Shown here piece after piece: positions 1 through 9,176 of a stretch of DNA of 41,040 nucleotides. The position numbers and the translations under genes were made by a program. This DNA is from an uncultured Clostridia bacterium (lineage in GTDB: Bacteria > Bacillota > Clostridia > TANB77 > CAG-465). The notes beneath the pieces were generated by a model that worked only from the letters and a program-made list of their open reading frames with translations, had not been told where the DNA came from and made no database searches. Within the stretch, counting starts at the first letter, position 1. The number at the start of each line of letters is the position of its first letter. The stretch lies in assembly GCA_948562205.1 (NCBI GenBank), contig CAOYAN010000018.1:1-41040 (forward strand). The letters are read 5' to 3'.

Positions 1-31
1 TTACTCTTTCTATCTTTTTTGAGGATTTTTT

Positions 32-54
32 ACCCCAACTATTGACAAAGAGCC
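32..54 (-). repeat. Possible ISL3-family IS terminal repeat
   Basis: Read on the minus strand this begins GGCTCTTTGTCAATAGTTGG and runs leftward out of the window. From memory, ISL3-family inverted repeats begin GGCTCTTT and these elements make 8-bp target duplications. The next 8 bp at 55-62 are the palindrome ACTTAAGT, which would suit a target site. The transposase and other end are outside the window, so this is a tentative call from one end only. Confidence 0.3.
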
Positions 55-80
55 ACTTAAGTCTAATTTTCTTTTTAAGA

Positions 81-1373
81 TTATATACAAAAAACTGCAT
101 ATAGAGGTACAGATTTAATATTATTTTCAAATCCAAAATTCTTTTCAGAAATCCTAATTGCATATTTAGGATTATACTTATTTATATATAAATCTAAACT
201 CCTAGATTTAATATGAATACTAGACTTTACCTCTATTGGTACAATATCTATATCTTTTTGTATAATAAAATCAAGCTCTGCTTTTCCTTCTGATTCCCAA
301 TAATACAAATCATATCCATTTACTCTTAATTCATTTGCAACATAATTTTCCGTAAGTGGTCCCATAGAAATCATTGGTGGTTGAACACTTAAATCTAGCT
401 GATATAGAGGATATCTTGCCTTATTTACAAATAGCCCTATATCACTCATATACAATTTAAAAGCTGATAAATCTTTATGCATTTCTAAAGGAATATTTGG
501 TGTCACTCTAAATACTTGATTTACAATACCACTATTTTTAAGCCATAAAATAGCAGGTCCAAATAAACTTGAAGTTGCGCCTTTAGAAATTACTTTATAT
601 TGAAATTTTTTATTTTCTTTTGCAAGTTGTACTGGTATAGAATCAAAAGCAGAAATAATTCTATTAGACTCTGAATTATTTGCATACTTTGTCATATCTC
701 TTACATATGATTCTAAAATCATTGCTTGAATATCTAAAGTTGATATTATTTTTTGTTCATCTAAATAAGTTTGAACTGATTCAGGCATACCACCAACTAC
801 TAAATATGTCCTATATAATTTTAAACAAAACTCATGTAAATCTTTATCCATTCTCTCATTATTTTCAAAATGCTTTTTTATTTCATACACTAAATTCTCT
901 CTTCCAATTGCTATTAAAAATTCCTTAAAAGACAATGGATACATATTTATAATTTTTACCTTTCCGACTGGAAAAGAATAATTTTCTCTATTTATTGCAA
1001 CACCAAGTAAAGATCCAGCCGCAATAACATGATACTCTTGAGCTTCTTCACAAAAATATTTTAATGAAGTCAGCACTCTTTCATTTTCTTGTATTTCATC
1101 AAAAAATATTAAAGTTTTTTTAGGTAAAATTTTTTCTCCATAAAAAAGTTCTAATTTATTTATTATAAATTTTACATCAATACTATCATTTATTTGACTA
1201 CTCAATTCCTTATTAGTTTCAAAATTTACATATATCATGTTATCATAATATTTTTTTCCAAATTCTTTTATTATATATGTTTTTCCAACTTGTCTGGCAC
1301 CATGAATAATTAAAGGTTTTCTTTTTTTTGAGTCTTTCCATTCTACTAAATCTTTTATAATTTCTCTTTTCAC
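81..1373 (-). CDS. AAA_14/DUF4143 family ATPase
   Basis: An ATP-binding protein of the family with an N-terminal AAA_14 domain and a C-terminal DUF4143 domain. The Walker A motif GARQVGKT lies near residue 25-32 and the Walker B motif TLIFFDEIQ near residue 90. The C-terminal part carries a nuclease-like pattern, ELDFII followed by VPIEVKSS, as is usual in DUF4143. The cellular role of this common family is not settled. I start it at GTG 1373, which sits just after AAAGGGGG. A longer frame from TTG 1394 would begin inside the -10 box of the promoter at 1394-1422 and is unlikely. It is a single-gene unit, and no clear terminator is visible before the window edge. Confidence 0.88.
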   Translation of the reverse strand: MKREIIKDLVEWKDSKKRKPLIIHGARQVGKTYIIKEFGKKYYDNMIYVNFETNKELSSQINDSIDVKFIINKLELFYGEKILPKKTLIFFDEIQENERVLTSLKYFCEEAQEYHVIAAGSLLGVAINRENYSFPVGKVKIINMYPLSFKEFLIAIGRENLVYEIKKHFENNERMDKDLHEFCLKLYRTYLVVGGMPESVQTYLDEQKIISTLDIQAMILESYVRDMTKYANNSESNRIISAFDSIPVQLAKENKKFQYKVISKGATSSLFGPAILWLKNSGIVNQVFRVTPNIPLEMHKDLSAFKLYMSDIGLFVNKARYPLYQLDLSVQPPMISMGPLTENYVANELRVNGYDLYYWESEGKAELDFIIQKDIDIVPIEVKSSIHIKSRSLDLYINKYNPKYAIRISEKNFGFENNIKSVPLYAVFCI

Positions 1374-1393
1374 TGGAATTCCCCCTTTATACA

Positions 1394-1422
1394 ATTATAC
1401 CTTATAAGTTCAAAAAAGTCAA
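1394..1422 (-). promoter_or_regulatory. Promoter of the AAA_14 ATPase gene
   Basis: TTGACT (1417-1422), a 17-bp spacer and TATAAT (1394-1399) on the minus strand. The predicted RNA start near 1387 leaves a short leader before GTG 1373. This is also the reason for rejecting the longer frame from 1394. Confidence 0.75.
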
Positions 1423-1470
1423 TCGCACGCAATATTTTTCTTAACTTGTAAGTAATTATATATTGATTTA

Positions 1471-2745
1471 CTATACTTTTTTTACATATTCTATATATTT
1501 ATTATAATCACTAAGCCTGCAATTTATTTTAAGAAGAGTCCCATTTTCCAAATACTCAGTCTCCTTTATAGTAGCATTATTATTAAAATATGATACTATA
1601 TTTCCTTTATCAAATGGTATTAACATATGACAATCTATATAATCTGAATATATTTTAGAACTTATAAGATCGATTAGTTCTACTATTCCTCTTTTACTAC
1701 TTGCAGATATATATATGTAATCTCCGTCTACAAGTGGAAGTCTATCAAGCATAATATCAGATTTATTATATACATATATAATAGGTATTTCATCTGCTCC
1801 TAAACTTTTTAGTGTATCCTTTGTAACTTTTATATGCTCTTCATAGTTTTTATCTGAATAATCTATTACTTCGAGCAATAAATCAGCATTTTTAACTTCT
1901 TCTAAAGTAGATCTAAAAGCCTTTATTAAATTATGTGGTAGTTCACTTATAAATCCTACTGTATCAGATAATAAAAATGACTTATTATTTTCTAAAGTTA
2001 TTTTTCTAACTTGTGTCTCAAGAGTTGCAAAAAGCATATCTTTTTCCATGACTTTTTTACTATCATCTTTTAAATACATATCAACTAATGCATTCATAAG
2101 AGTAGATTTTCCAGCATTAGTATAACCTACAAGTGCAACTTTTGGTATTCCTGATTCATTTCTTTGTTTTCTTTGTGTATTTCGCTCTCCTTCTACTTCT
2201 TCTAAGTCTTTTCTAAGTTCAGTTAATTTATCTTCTATTCTTCTTCTATCAAGTTCTAATTTTTTCTCACCTGATCCTTTATTACTAAGACCACTTGCTC
2301 CACCTTGTCTACCTAAAGACTCATGAAGACCTACAAGTCTTGGTAACATATATTGTAGCTTTGCAACTTCTACTTGAAGTTTTGCCTCCCTTGTTTTAGC
2401 TCTAGTTGAAAATATTTCTAAAATAAGGGAAGTTCTATCAAGTATTGGCATATCTAAATCTTTTTGTAAATTTCTAAGTTGCGTTGGAGATAATTCATTA
2501 TTAAACACAATTACTTCTGCCATACACTCCTTTGCCATATCTTTTACTTCTTGTACTTTTCCTGTTCCTATATACAGTGGCTTATTTACTACTTTTAAAT
2601 TTTGTTCTATTTTCCCACATACTTGCATATTACAAGCTTCAACAAGACTTACTAATTCTTCCATTGATTCTTTAAAATATTCTCTATCATTTACATTTAC
2701 TCCAACGATTAATACTTTTGTTTTCTCTACAACATTTTCTTGCAT
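1471..2745 (-). CDS. hflX: Ribosome-associated GTPase HflX
   Basis: HflX is a translational GTPase-family protein that binds the 50S subunit and rescues or splits stalled ribosomes. The N-terminal HflX domain is followed by the family signature GRQGGASGLSNKGSGE, a charged coiled coil (about residues 160-195), and the G domain: G1 GYTNAGKST at about 207-215, G3 DTVGF, and G4 NKSD. Its length matches the family. ATG 2745 is preferred because AGGAG lies 8 bases upstream; the GTG at 2754 overlaps that ribosome binding site. The stop codon of the upstream DUF402-YwbE gene sits in the same region, so the two form one operon, probably translationally linked. Confidence 0.96.
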   Translation of the reverse strand: MQENVVEKTKVLIVGVNVNDREYFKESMEELVSLVEACNMQVCGKIEQNLKVVNKPLYIGTGKVQEVKDMAKECMAEVIVFNNELSPTQLRNLQKDLDMPILDRTSLILEIFSTRAKTREAKLQVEVAKLQYMLPRLVGLHESLGRQGGASGLSNKGSGEKKLELDRRRIEDKLTELRKDLEEVEGERNTQRKQRNESGIPKVALVGYTNAGKSTLMNALVDMYLKDDSKKVMEKDMLFATLETQVRKITLENNKSFLLSDTVGFISELPHNLIKAFRSTLEEVKNADLLLEVIDYSDKNYEEHIKVTKDTLKSLGADEIPIIYVYNKSDIMLDRLPLVDGDYIYISASSKRGIVELIDLISSKIYSDYIDCHMLIPFDKGNIVSYFNNNATIKETEYLENGTLLKINCRLSDYNKYIEYVKKV

Positions 2746-2756
2746 ACTTATCACTC

Positions 2757-3548
2757 CTAATCTGTAATTTCTTGAACACGGCCAACACTACCATCTTCTA
2801 ACATTACTTTTATACCTCTATGATGCATATTACTATTTGTAAGTATAGTATTTACAATCCCTTCAGTTAAAATACCTGTTTTTTGATCTTTTTTTAATAC
2901 AATTTTTACTCTTAAACCTGGCTTTATGTATTTTTTTAACTGATTTTTCTTATTTATTAAATTTCCACGATTATCTCTAAAATTAATATCTTCATCATTT
3001 TTATTATTTATAAAATACTTAATAAATAGTTTTATCCATCTATTTGCAACTTTTAAAAGTACATCTCGACTATCTGGTAAAATACTTTTAATATAATCTG
3101 CCTCTCTGATTGCAAAATCATACTCCTCTTGAGTTATATCTTGTATGTCTAATGCATCCTTTAATTCATCTTCATCTAAAGTCTCAATCTTACCACTTAT
3201 ATCATATGTCACATCAATATATAAATCCTTGTAATGTGGCATTCCACGCTCATCTAAATAGTTTTCTAATGTTATATCAAAATACCATTGTAATATATTT
3301 CCTTTATCATCAAAATTCATAGTTATTGCATAATTTTTACCAATTGGAATTATAGTTATCCAAATATATCCATTATCTAAAATACATACATCTCTATCTT
3401 CTACTTTTATTACTTTTCTTTGATTTATTTTTTCAAAATATGTTCCAGCAACATAATAATCTATTCCCTCAAAAGTAGTTTTTGCAAGTTTAGTATACGA
3501 CTTATCCACTCTATACCAATCTTTTCTTGAGGCTCCTTTGATTTTCAA
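2757..3548 (-). CDS. DUF402-YwbE (DUF2196) fusion protein
   Basis: About 263 residues with two recognisable parts. The N-terminal two thirds resemble DUF402, a family related to nucleoside di/triphosphatases, with the conserved core YFDITLENYLDERGMPHYKD. The last 62 residues match the small protein YwbE: LRVKIVLKKDQKTG, then GIKVMLEDGSVGRVQEI. YwbE is normally a free-standing protein of about this size, so this is a domain fusion. I start at TTG 3548, preceded by GGGTGG. The longer frame from 3614 runs back through the promoter at 3571-3599 and would add an unlikely hydrophobic N-terminus. The gene is first in an operon with hflX. Its function is unknown; the pairing with HflX hints at a link to translation or nucleotides, which is inference. 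Confidence 0.82.
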   Translation of the reverse strand: MKIKGASRKDWYRVDKSYTKLAKTTFEGIDYYVAGTYFEKINQRKVIKVEDRDVCILDNGYIWITIIPIGKNYAITMNFDDKGNILQWYFDITLENYLDERGMPHYKDLYIDVTYDISGKIETLDEDELKDALDIQDITQEEYDFAIREADYIKSILPDSRDVLLKVANRWIKLFIKYFINNKNDEDINFRDNRGNLINKKNQLKKYIKPGLRVKIVLKKDQKTGILTEGIVNTILTNSNMHHRGIKVMLEDGSVGRVQEITD

Positions 3549-3570
3549 CTTAACCACCCACTTTTTAAAT

Positions 3571-3599
3571 AGTATAGCATAAAGAAAAATAAATGTGAA
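3571..3599 (-). promoter_or_regulatory. Promoter of the DUF402-YwbE/hflX operon
   Basis: TTCACA (3594-3599), a 17-bp spacer and TATACT (3571-3576). The predicted start leaves a leader of about 15 bases before TTG 3548. The -35 box abuts the terminator of the gene upstream. Confidence 0.72.
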
Positions 3600-3639
3600 G
3601 AAAAAATATGACAAGAATTTAAAAAATCCTTGCCATATT
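3599..3639 (-). terminator. Terminator of the metallophosphoesterase gene
   Basis: An 11-bp stem (arms 3605-3615 and 3629-3639, one G-U pair) is followed on the minus strand by TTTTTT. It begins at the stop codon of the phosphoesterase gene. Confidence 0.8.
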
Positions 3640-4519
3640 ATTTCTCATTTTCTATTATACTACTTTTTAAAGTTATAACACCAATTTCTGGACTATTAAA
3701 AACTCTTATTGGAACTGTAGCTTTTCCCATTCCTGCACTAACAAACATAGTTGAATTCTCTCTTACATATTTTCCAAAACAATATTTTGGAAATAGTTTT
3801 CTCCTAGGAGATAATAAACCAATTTTAAAGAAACGTATAATTCCCCCATGTACATGTCCAGAAAATATTAAATCAAATCCAAGTTTAACATATAGTTCAA
3901 AATTTAGTGGATCATGTGATAATAATATGTTTAATTTATCTTTATTTACCTGTCCACTTTTATTTCTAAGATATGTAAGATATCTATCAATATTTTTAGA
4001 ATTTTTTTCTTCATATCTTATATTATCTTTAAAATTAAGTCCTACTATATTAATTTTTTCATCTTTATCAATATACATTCCATCATCTCTTAATACATAA
4101 ACACCATTTTTTTCTAAGACATTTATATATTTACTGTACTCTTTATATCCTAAAGCACGTTCATGATTTCCAATAGAATAGTATACAACATATTTATCAA
4201 ATATAGGTTTTAGCTCTTTTATAAATTTTACTATATTTCCTTCTCTTCTATCTACAATATCTCCTGTCATAAAAATATAATCTGGTTTTATTTTATTAAT
4301 CTTTTCAATTAATTTTTGATTATTTTTACCAAATCTTTTACTATGCAAATCTGAAATATGTAAAATCTTTATTCCATTATATTCATATGGTATTTTATCA
4401 CTATTATATGTATATTTTCTTATAGCTATATGATTATTTGAAAAAATGATATATATAATAAAGATTAATATTATTAAAATTAAAACTCCAACAAACGTCA
4501 GCGGGTCCAATTTATTCAT
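3638..4519 (-). CDS. Membrane-anchored calcineurin-like metallophosphoesterase
   Basis: A 293-aa protein with one N-terminal transmembrane segment (about residues 8-26) and an external or membrane-proximal phosphoesterase domain of the YkuE/YaeI type. All metal-binding motifs are present: D-x-H in SDLH (57-59), GDIVD (D87), GNHE (118-119), a later SHD, and GHVHGG. Relatives hydrolyse phosphomonoester or diester bonds, and some act on lipid pyrophosphates such as UDP-diacylglucosamine, but the substrate here cannot be read from sequence. ATG 4519 follows AGGGGG. It is a single-gene unit with its own promoter and terminator. Confidence 0.92.
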   Translation of the reverse strand: MNKLDPLTFVGVLILIILIFIIYIIFSNNHIAIRKYTYNSDKIPYEYNGIKILHISDLHSKRFGKNNQKLIEKINKIKPDYIFMTGDIVDRREGNIVKFIKELKPIFDKYVVYYSIGNHERALGYKEYSKYINVLEKNGVYVLRDDGMYIDKDEKINIVGLNFKDNIRYEEKNSKNIDRYLTYLRNKSGQVNKDKLNILLSHDPLNFELYVKLGFDLIFSGHVHGGIIRFFKIGLLSPRRKLFPKYCFGKYVRENSTMFVSAGMGKATVPIRVFNSPEIGVITLKSSIIENEK

Positions 4520-4538
4520 TCCCCCTATCTGATATAAT

Positions 4539-4567
4539 ATTATACAATATTTTTTTCTTTTTTACAA
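4539..4567 (-). promoter_or_regulatory. Promoter of the metallophosphoesterase gene
   Basis: TTGTAA (4562-4567), a 17-bp spacer and TATAAT (4539-4544) on the minus strand. Confidence 0.6.
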
Positions 4568-4704
4568 GTATATAATGCAACCTTTCTAAGCTAAATTTAA
4601 GTAGTATTGTTTTATCTTTATTATATGTTTGTGACAAAATAATGAGAATACTTTAAGTAATTTTTTATTCCGATATTCTCTATACATAATCTTATTTATA
4701 TATA

Positions 4705-4742
4705 AATAGAGCGTTTAAGTATATCACTCTAAACACTCTATT
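4705..4742 (-). terminator. Terminator of the large surface protein gene
   Basis: A 13-bp stem (arms 4705-4717 and 4730-4742, one G-U pair) lies just after the stop codon at 4748. The following tract is TTTATATAT, so it is a weak-tail intrinsic terminator. Confidence 0.65.
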
Positions 4743-4747
4743 CTATA

Positions 4748-7700
4748 CTATTTTTTCTTTTTGATAATAATTGCTACTGTACAAATTACTATTACACTCA
4801 CTACAAATATACCAATATATACATATATATTTTTATCACTTGTATTTGGTATATTAAACAACATCTTTTTGTATACAATATTTATGTTATTCTCTTTTCC
4901 ATATTCTATTACAATACTTTTTTCTTCTGTATAATATCCATCTATTTTAGGTAGTTCTATTTCTTCTGTATTTCCTATATTTCCTTCTTTTTCTATTGTT
5001 TCTATTATATTTCCTTTTTCATCTACTATATTTATTGTTACTTTAACTTTTAACTTTTCTACTTTTATTTTTACTACTATTTCTTCTATTGTATATTCTC
5101 CCTCTATATTTTCAGATGTATTTATTATTTTATAGTTTTCTATCTCTTTTACTTCTACTTTATACTTTTCTCCTACTTTTCCCTCTATTATTTCTTTATA
5201 TATCTCTTTTCCTTTTTCATCTTCATATATTACTTCTATTATTGCTTGTTTTTTTTCATAATAATATACAACTTCTATAACTTCTCCACTTAGTTTTCCT
5301 TCTTCATTTCCTACTACTTCTATAAAATTATATTTTTGTAACTCTAATCTCTTTGTATTATATTTTTCTCCTACTAATCCTTCTATTTTTTCTTCTTTTA
5401 TTACTTCATTATTTTCCTTATCTATATGTTTTACTTTTACTCCTCCTGCTATTTTTTTATATCCATATATTACTTCTATTTCTTTTCTTCCTACTATTCC
5501 GTTTACTTTTCCTGATGTTTCTACTAATTTATATCCACTTATCTCTTTACTCTCTGTTGTATAATTTTCTCCCTCTTTATACTCTTTTTCCTCTTTTTCT
5601 ATTTCATTTCCACTATTTAAATCTATATATTTTATTATTACCTTTGATAACTTTCTATATTTATATGTTACTGTTATTGTTCCTTCTTTCATTTCTCCGC
5701 TTTTATTTGTTGGTTCTTCTACTAGTTCGTATCCAGATATATCTTTTGACTCTGTATTATATCTATCTCCTTCTATTCCTGTTATTGTTTCTTTTTCTTC
5801 TATTTCTTCTCCTGTTACTTCATCTATATATTTTACTTCTATATTACCTACTTTTCTTATATAGTATACTTTTATTAATCCCTCGTTTTCTATTTTACTT
5901 GGTATATTTTCTGGCTCTGTTCTATCTAGTTTATATCCTCTATACTTATCTTCTATATTTATTTTTGATTTGTCTACATCCATTATATCTTCTAGTACTT
6001 GTACTGTTTTATTTTCTATTTGTGTATCTTCTTCTACTTTTTCATTATCCTTATAGTACTCTACTCTATAACTTATTTCCTTTGTTTTATTTTCATCTGG
6101 TATATAATATACTTTTATTACATTATTATCCACATTTGTTGTTATTTTTAGTGGTAGATTTTCTATCTTTTCAAACTTATATCCCTCTTTTATTTTTTCT
6201 GTATACTTTTCTATTATACTTTCATACTCTGCTTCTTTTGTTTCTGTCTCTTTTTCTTCTTTTTCTCCATTATAATAATACTCTACTTTATATTCATAAC
6301 TATTCTTTATCCACTTTGCTGTTATTTCTCCATCTTCTATTCCATATGTATATTTTGTTCCATCTATTTCTCCTTCTGTTGCTTCCCATCCATCGAATGT
6401 ATATCCTTCTTTTTCTGGTATTCCTAATTCTATTGTTTCTCCTACTAGTCCTTCTTCTAACTCTGGATTTTCTTCTCCATTTATATTTCCACCATCTAAG
6501 TTTATTGATTGCTTTGATTTTACTTCTATTTCTAAAGTTATTACTTCACTTATATTTCCTGCTACATCTACTGCCTTCATATGTATATATTTTCCATTAT
6601 CTTCTAACTCTATCTTTATATTTTCATCTTCTACATATGTTCCTGTATTTATATCAAAATCTGTATTTTCACTATTTTCATCTATTATATAATAATATCC
6701 TTTTACTCCTGTTTTAACTAACTCTTCTCTTTCATTTGATGTTTTAAGTAATAGACTATCATCTTCTTTATCATATGCTTCAACATAATATGTATATGTA
6801 CTTCCTTTATCTTCTGTATTATAACTTATTTTTATTTTGTTTTCTTCTTTTACTCCTGTAATTGTAATTGTTGGTGTATCTGGTCCTTCTAAATCTTGTG
6901 CTAGATTATCTATCATTTCTCCTTGACTATCTATTGTTGATATATTTTCAAATTCTTCCTGTCCTTCTTTTTTCCTATATACTTTAAATATTTTATTTTC
7001 TGTGTTGTATGTAGACCACTCTAATATTATTTCTCCTTTTTTATTTTCTGTTGATAGATTTACACTTGTTGTTAATTCTAAATCTGCTATTTTTACTTCA
7101 TATGTCTCACTTACATTTCCTACTTTATCTTCTGCTACTACATAAATATATTTTTTATCATTTATATTAGATATAACTATTTCTTCATCTACTCCTACTT
7201 CTATATTTTCATATTCTGACATATCAACATTCTCTAATTTTTCTTCACTTGTCATATATCTATATTTTGTTACTCCTGATCCTTCTCCTAGTAGTTCATG
7301 TCTATCATTTGATGTTATATTTAATTTATTTTTATTTAATCTTACTTCTGTTATTGTAGGTGCTGTGTTATCCAATTTATCTATTGTTATTGCTTGAGTT
7401 TTTAAATTTCCTAGTTCATCTTTATAGAATACATTTAAGTTTTTAGGACTATATACATCTCCTACAAATTTATAATCTCTTGTATATGTATTCTCATTTT
7501 TCTCTGCTAACTTATAATCTGCTACATCATTAAATCCTATTGATATGTTTCCTATTCCATAGTCTGTTGCTTCAAATGTAAATTCTTTTGATTTTGCCCA
7601 GTCTCCTAATATTTCATTTGAGGAAGTTGGTTCTGGTGCTATTCTATCTATTTTTGATACTATAAACTCTTTCTCTGTACTATTCTCACAACTATCTGTT

Positions 7701-8935
7701 ACTATTGCTTTAAATGTTTTACCTTCTTCACCTGCTTCTATATCTGGTGTAAAACTTATTGAATATGCTTGGTTTATTACATTTGTCCCTCCTTCTGCTA
7801 CTACCTCTTCATTTTCGTTTACAATTTTTACATTTACTGCATTACAATAGTTTTCTGTTCCAGAAATTATTATTTCTTTTGATTTTTCCCAATTACTATT
7901 TGTATTAGTTCCAATTGATATACTTTCTATTTTAGGTTCTATTGGATCTGGATAAATATCAAACCATGTTGTATCAAAAACACCTTTTCTTCCATCTGCA
8001 TTCACATTAACCCTTATATACGCTTCATATCCTGCTTTATATTCACTTTGGAATGTTGCTGTTGTTGTAACAACTACTTCTGTTTTTGAACTATTTATAC
8101 TAGTTACTTTTTGATTAGTACTTGAATATATCGTAGAATTTCCCCTTATCATAGATGTTTCAGCAAATGTAGCTCCATTAGTTAAATTTAATGTTGTTGT
8201 AATAGTATATGTTGTAGGTGCAACTGCCATATTTCTTGAAATTTCTTGAGAACATGTTCCAAATTCTTTATGACATGTTTGACAATAAATTTCACCTTTT
8301 TCTAAGTCTATCTTTCCTTTATGACATTTAATTGTTCTTGATTGTTTACATATTGAACATGTCCCTAAATTATCACAAGTTAATCTAGTTCCATCTGATT
8401 TATAACATGGTTCTTCCCATGGTAACTCTTTTTCTAAACTTTGTTCATATAATACTCCATTTAAGTAATATGAATAATTTATATGTTCATTACATACACT
8501 ACATTTTTTTATATGATCAAAATTTCCTTCTGTATTGAGTCTTGTAGTATAAGATTTTCCATCCCATACACACGGTTTATGACCTGTTTTAGAAAATCCA
8601 CATATGCATACACTTATATATGAATTATTTCTATTGCATGATTCTTTTCCAGTTGCCCATGTTGTACTCATATTATGAGTATCTATATTTTGTTTTTTAT
8701 TACAAAATATACATTCTTCCCAATGTTTACTTTCATCATACATAGTCTTATATACATGTTCGTGTTCTATTTCTTCTTTAATAACTAATCCTGTTACATC
8801 TATAATTGTTGCTGTTTCTGTCACTTCTTGCAAATCATTTTTAGAACTTTTTGTTATAATAACTATACTAGTTAAAACTAACAATGTTATTACAACTACA
8901 CTAATTATCATTGTCTTTAAACCTTTTCTTTTCAT
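4748..8935 (-). CDS. Large multidomain surface protein with MucBP-type repeats
   Basis: A 1395-aa cell-surface protein. Features in order: a signal or anchor helix (about 8-27); a Cys/His-rich region (about 45-230) built of C-x2-C pairs such as CIFCNK, CSVCNE, CSICKQ and CQTCHK; several Ig-like or bacterial-surface beta domains (about 240-830); an InlB B-repeat-like unit (EGYTFDGWEA); and about five MucBP-like repeats (roughly 1030-1360) with motifs such as VKYIDEVTGEEI and ISGYELVEE. The C-terminus is IPNTSD, a hydrophobic helix and KKKK, which resembles a non-standard sortase signal. ATG 8935 is chosen because GGAGG lies 6 bases upstream; an ATG at 8941 touches that site. A role in adhesion to mucus or matrix is inferred. 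It is a single gene with a repeat-containing promoter region. Confidence 0.88.
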   Translation of the reverse strand: MKRKGLKTMIISVVVITLLVLTSIVIITKSSKNDLQEVTETATIIDVTGLVIKEEIEHEHVYKTMYDESKHWEECIFCNKKQNIDTHNMSTTWATGKESCNRNNSYISVCICGFSKTGHKPCVWDGKSYTTRLNTEGNFDHIKKCSVCNEHINYSYYLNGVLYEQSLEKELPWEEPCYKSDGTRLTCDNLGTCSICKQSRTIKCHKGKIDLEKGEIYCQTCHKEFGTCSQEISRNMAVAPTTYTITTTLNLTNGATFAETSMIRGNSTIYSSTNQKVTSINSSKTEVVVTTTATFQSEYKAGYEAYIRVNVNADGRKGVFDTTWFDIYPDPIEPKIESISIGTNTNSNWEKSKEIIISGTENYCNAVNVKIVNENEEVVAEGGTNVINQAYSISFTPDIEAGEEGKTFKAIVTDSCENSTEKEFIVSKIDRIAPEPTSSNEILGDWAKSKEFTFEATDYGIGNISIGFNDVADYKLAEKNENTYTRDYKFVGDVYSPKNLNVFYKDELGNLKTQAITIDKLDNTAPTITEVRLNKNKLNITSNDRHELLGEGSGVTKYRYMTSEEKLENVDMSEYENIEVGVDEEIVISNINDKKYIYVVAEDKVGNVSETYEVKIADLELTTSVNLSTENKKGEIILEWSTYNTENKIFKVYRKKEGQEEFENISTIDSQGEMIDNLAQDLEGPDTPTITITGVKEENKIKISYNTEDKGSTYTYYVEAYDKEDDSLLLKTSNEREELVKTGVKGYYYIIDENSENTDFDINTGTYVEDENIKIELEDNGKYIHMKAVDVAGNISEVITLEIEVKSKQSINLDGGNINGEENPELEEGLVGETIELGIPEKEGYTFDGWEATEGEIDGTKYTYGIEDGEITAKWIKNSYEYKVEYYYNGEKEEKETETKEAEYESIIEKYTEKIKEGYKFEKIENLPLKITTNVDNNVIKVYYIPDENKTKEISYRVEYYKDNEKVEEDTQIENKTVQVLEDIMDVDKSKINIEDKYRGYKLDRTEPENIPSKIENEGLIKVYYIRKVGNIEVKYIDEVTGEEIEEKETITGIEGDRYNTESKDISGYELVEEPTNKSGEMKEGTITVTYKYRKLSKVIIKYIDLNSGNEIEKEEKEYKEGENYTTESKEISGYKLVETSGKVNGIVGRKEIEVIYGYKKIAGGVKVKHIDKENNEVIKEEKIEGLVGEKYNTKRLELQKYNFIEVVGNEEGKLSGEVIEVVYYYEKKQAIIEVIYEDEKGKEIYKEIIEGKVGEKYKVEVKEIENYKIINTSENIEGEYTIEEIVVKIKVEKLKVKVTINIVDEKGNIIETIEKEGNIGNTEEIELPKIDGYYTEEKSIVIEYGKENNINIVYKKMLFNIPNTSDKNIYVYIGIFVVSVIVICTVAIIIKKKK

Positions 8936-9033
8936 TTTCATCCTCCAATTTTTGGTTAGTTTAATTTTTATATATTTATATCTCTTTTTCTTTTATTCTT
9001 TTCCTATTTTTATATAATATACTATTTTTCAAA

Positions 9034-9077
9034 AATACTGAATGACTTATTGTACAATACTATATGACCTATTGTAC
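9034..9077 (-). promoter_or_regulatory. Tandem 22-bp direct repeat, putative activator site
   Basis: Two abutting 22-bp copies (9034-9055 and 9056-9077) match at 19 of 22 positions; the shared core on the plus strand is TGAC(T/C)TATTGTAC. A 22-bp period puts both copies on one face of DNA, as in LytTR-family response regulator sites, whose half-sites resemble ACAGTTAAG; here the minus strand reads ACAATAAG and ACAATAGG. A -10-like TATTAT lies one spacer downstream and no good -35 is present, as expected for an activator-dependent promoter. The regulator assignment is inference. Confidence 0.5.
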
Positions 9078-9090
9078 TTGTTTTTAGACA

Positions 9091-9123
9091 TAAAAAGCAC
9101 TGGTACCATTTCTAGTATCAGTG
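9091..9123 (-). terminator. Hairpin, possible terminator of the VanZ-glycosyltransferase operon
   Basis: The arms are CACTGGTAC (9098-9106) and GTATCAGTG (9115-9123). On the minus strand a CTTTTTA tail follows, but one A-C mismatch weakens the stem there; on the plus strand that pair is G-U. It lies 275 bp past the glycosyltransferase stop. Either termination or a regulatory hairpin is possible. Confidence 0.4.
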
Positions 9124-9176
9124 TATATATTTTAAGACAGAATTGTCCCTTGTTATTTATTTTTTCCTTTATGTTT

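Noticed and set aside
5353..6717. A 454-codon plus-strand frame inside the surface protein gene
   Set aside because: It is almost all Leu, Tyr and Phe, the mirror of Glu/Lys-rich codons on the other strand, and has no ribosome binding site. It is a shadow.
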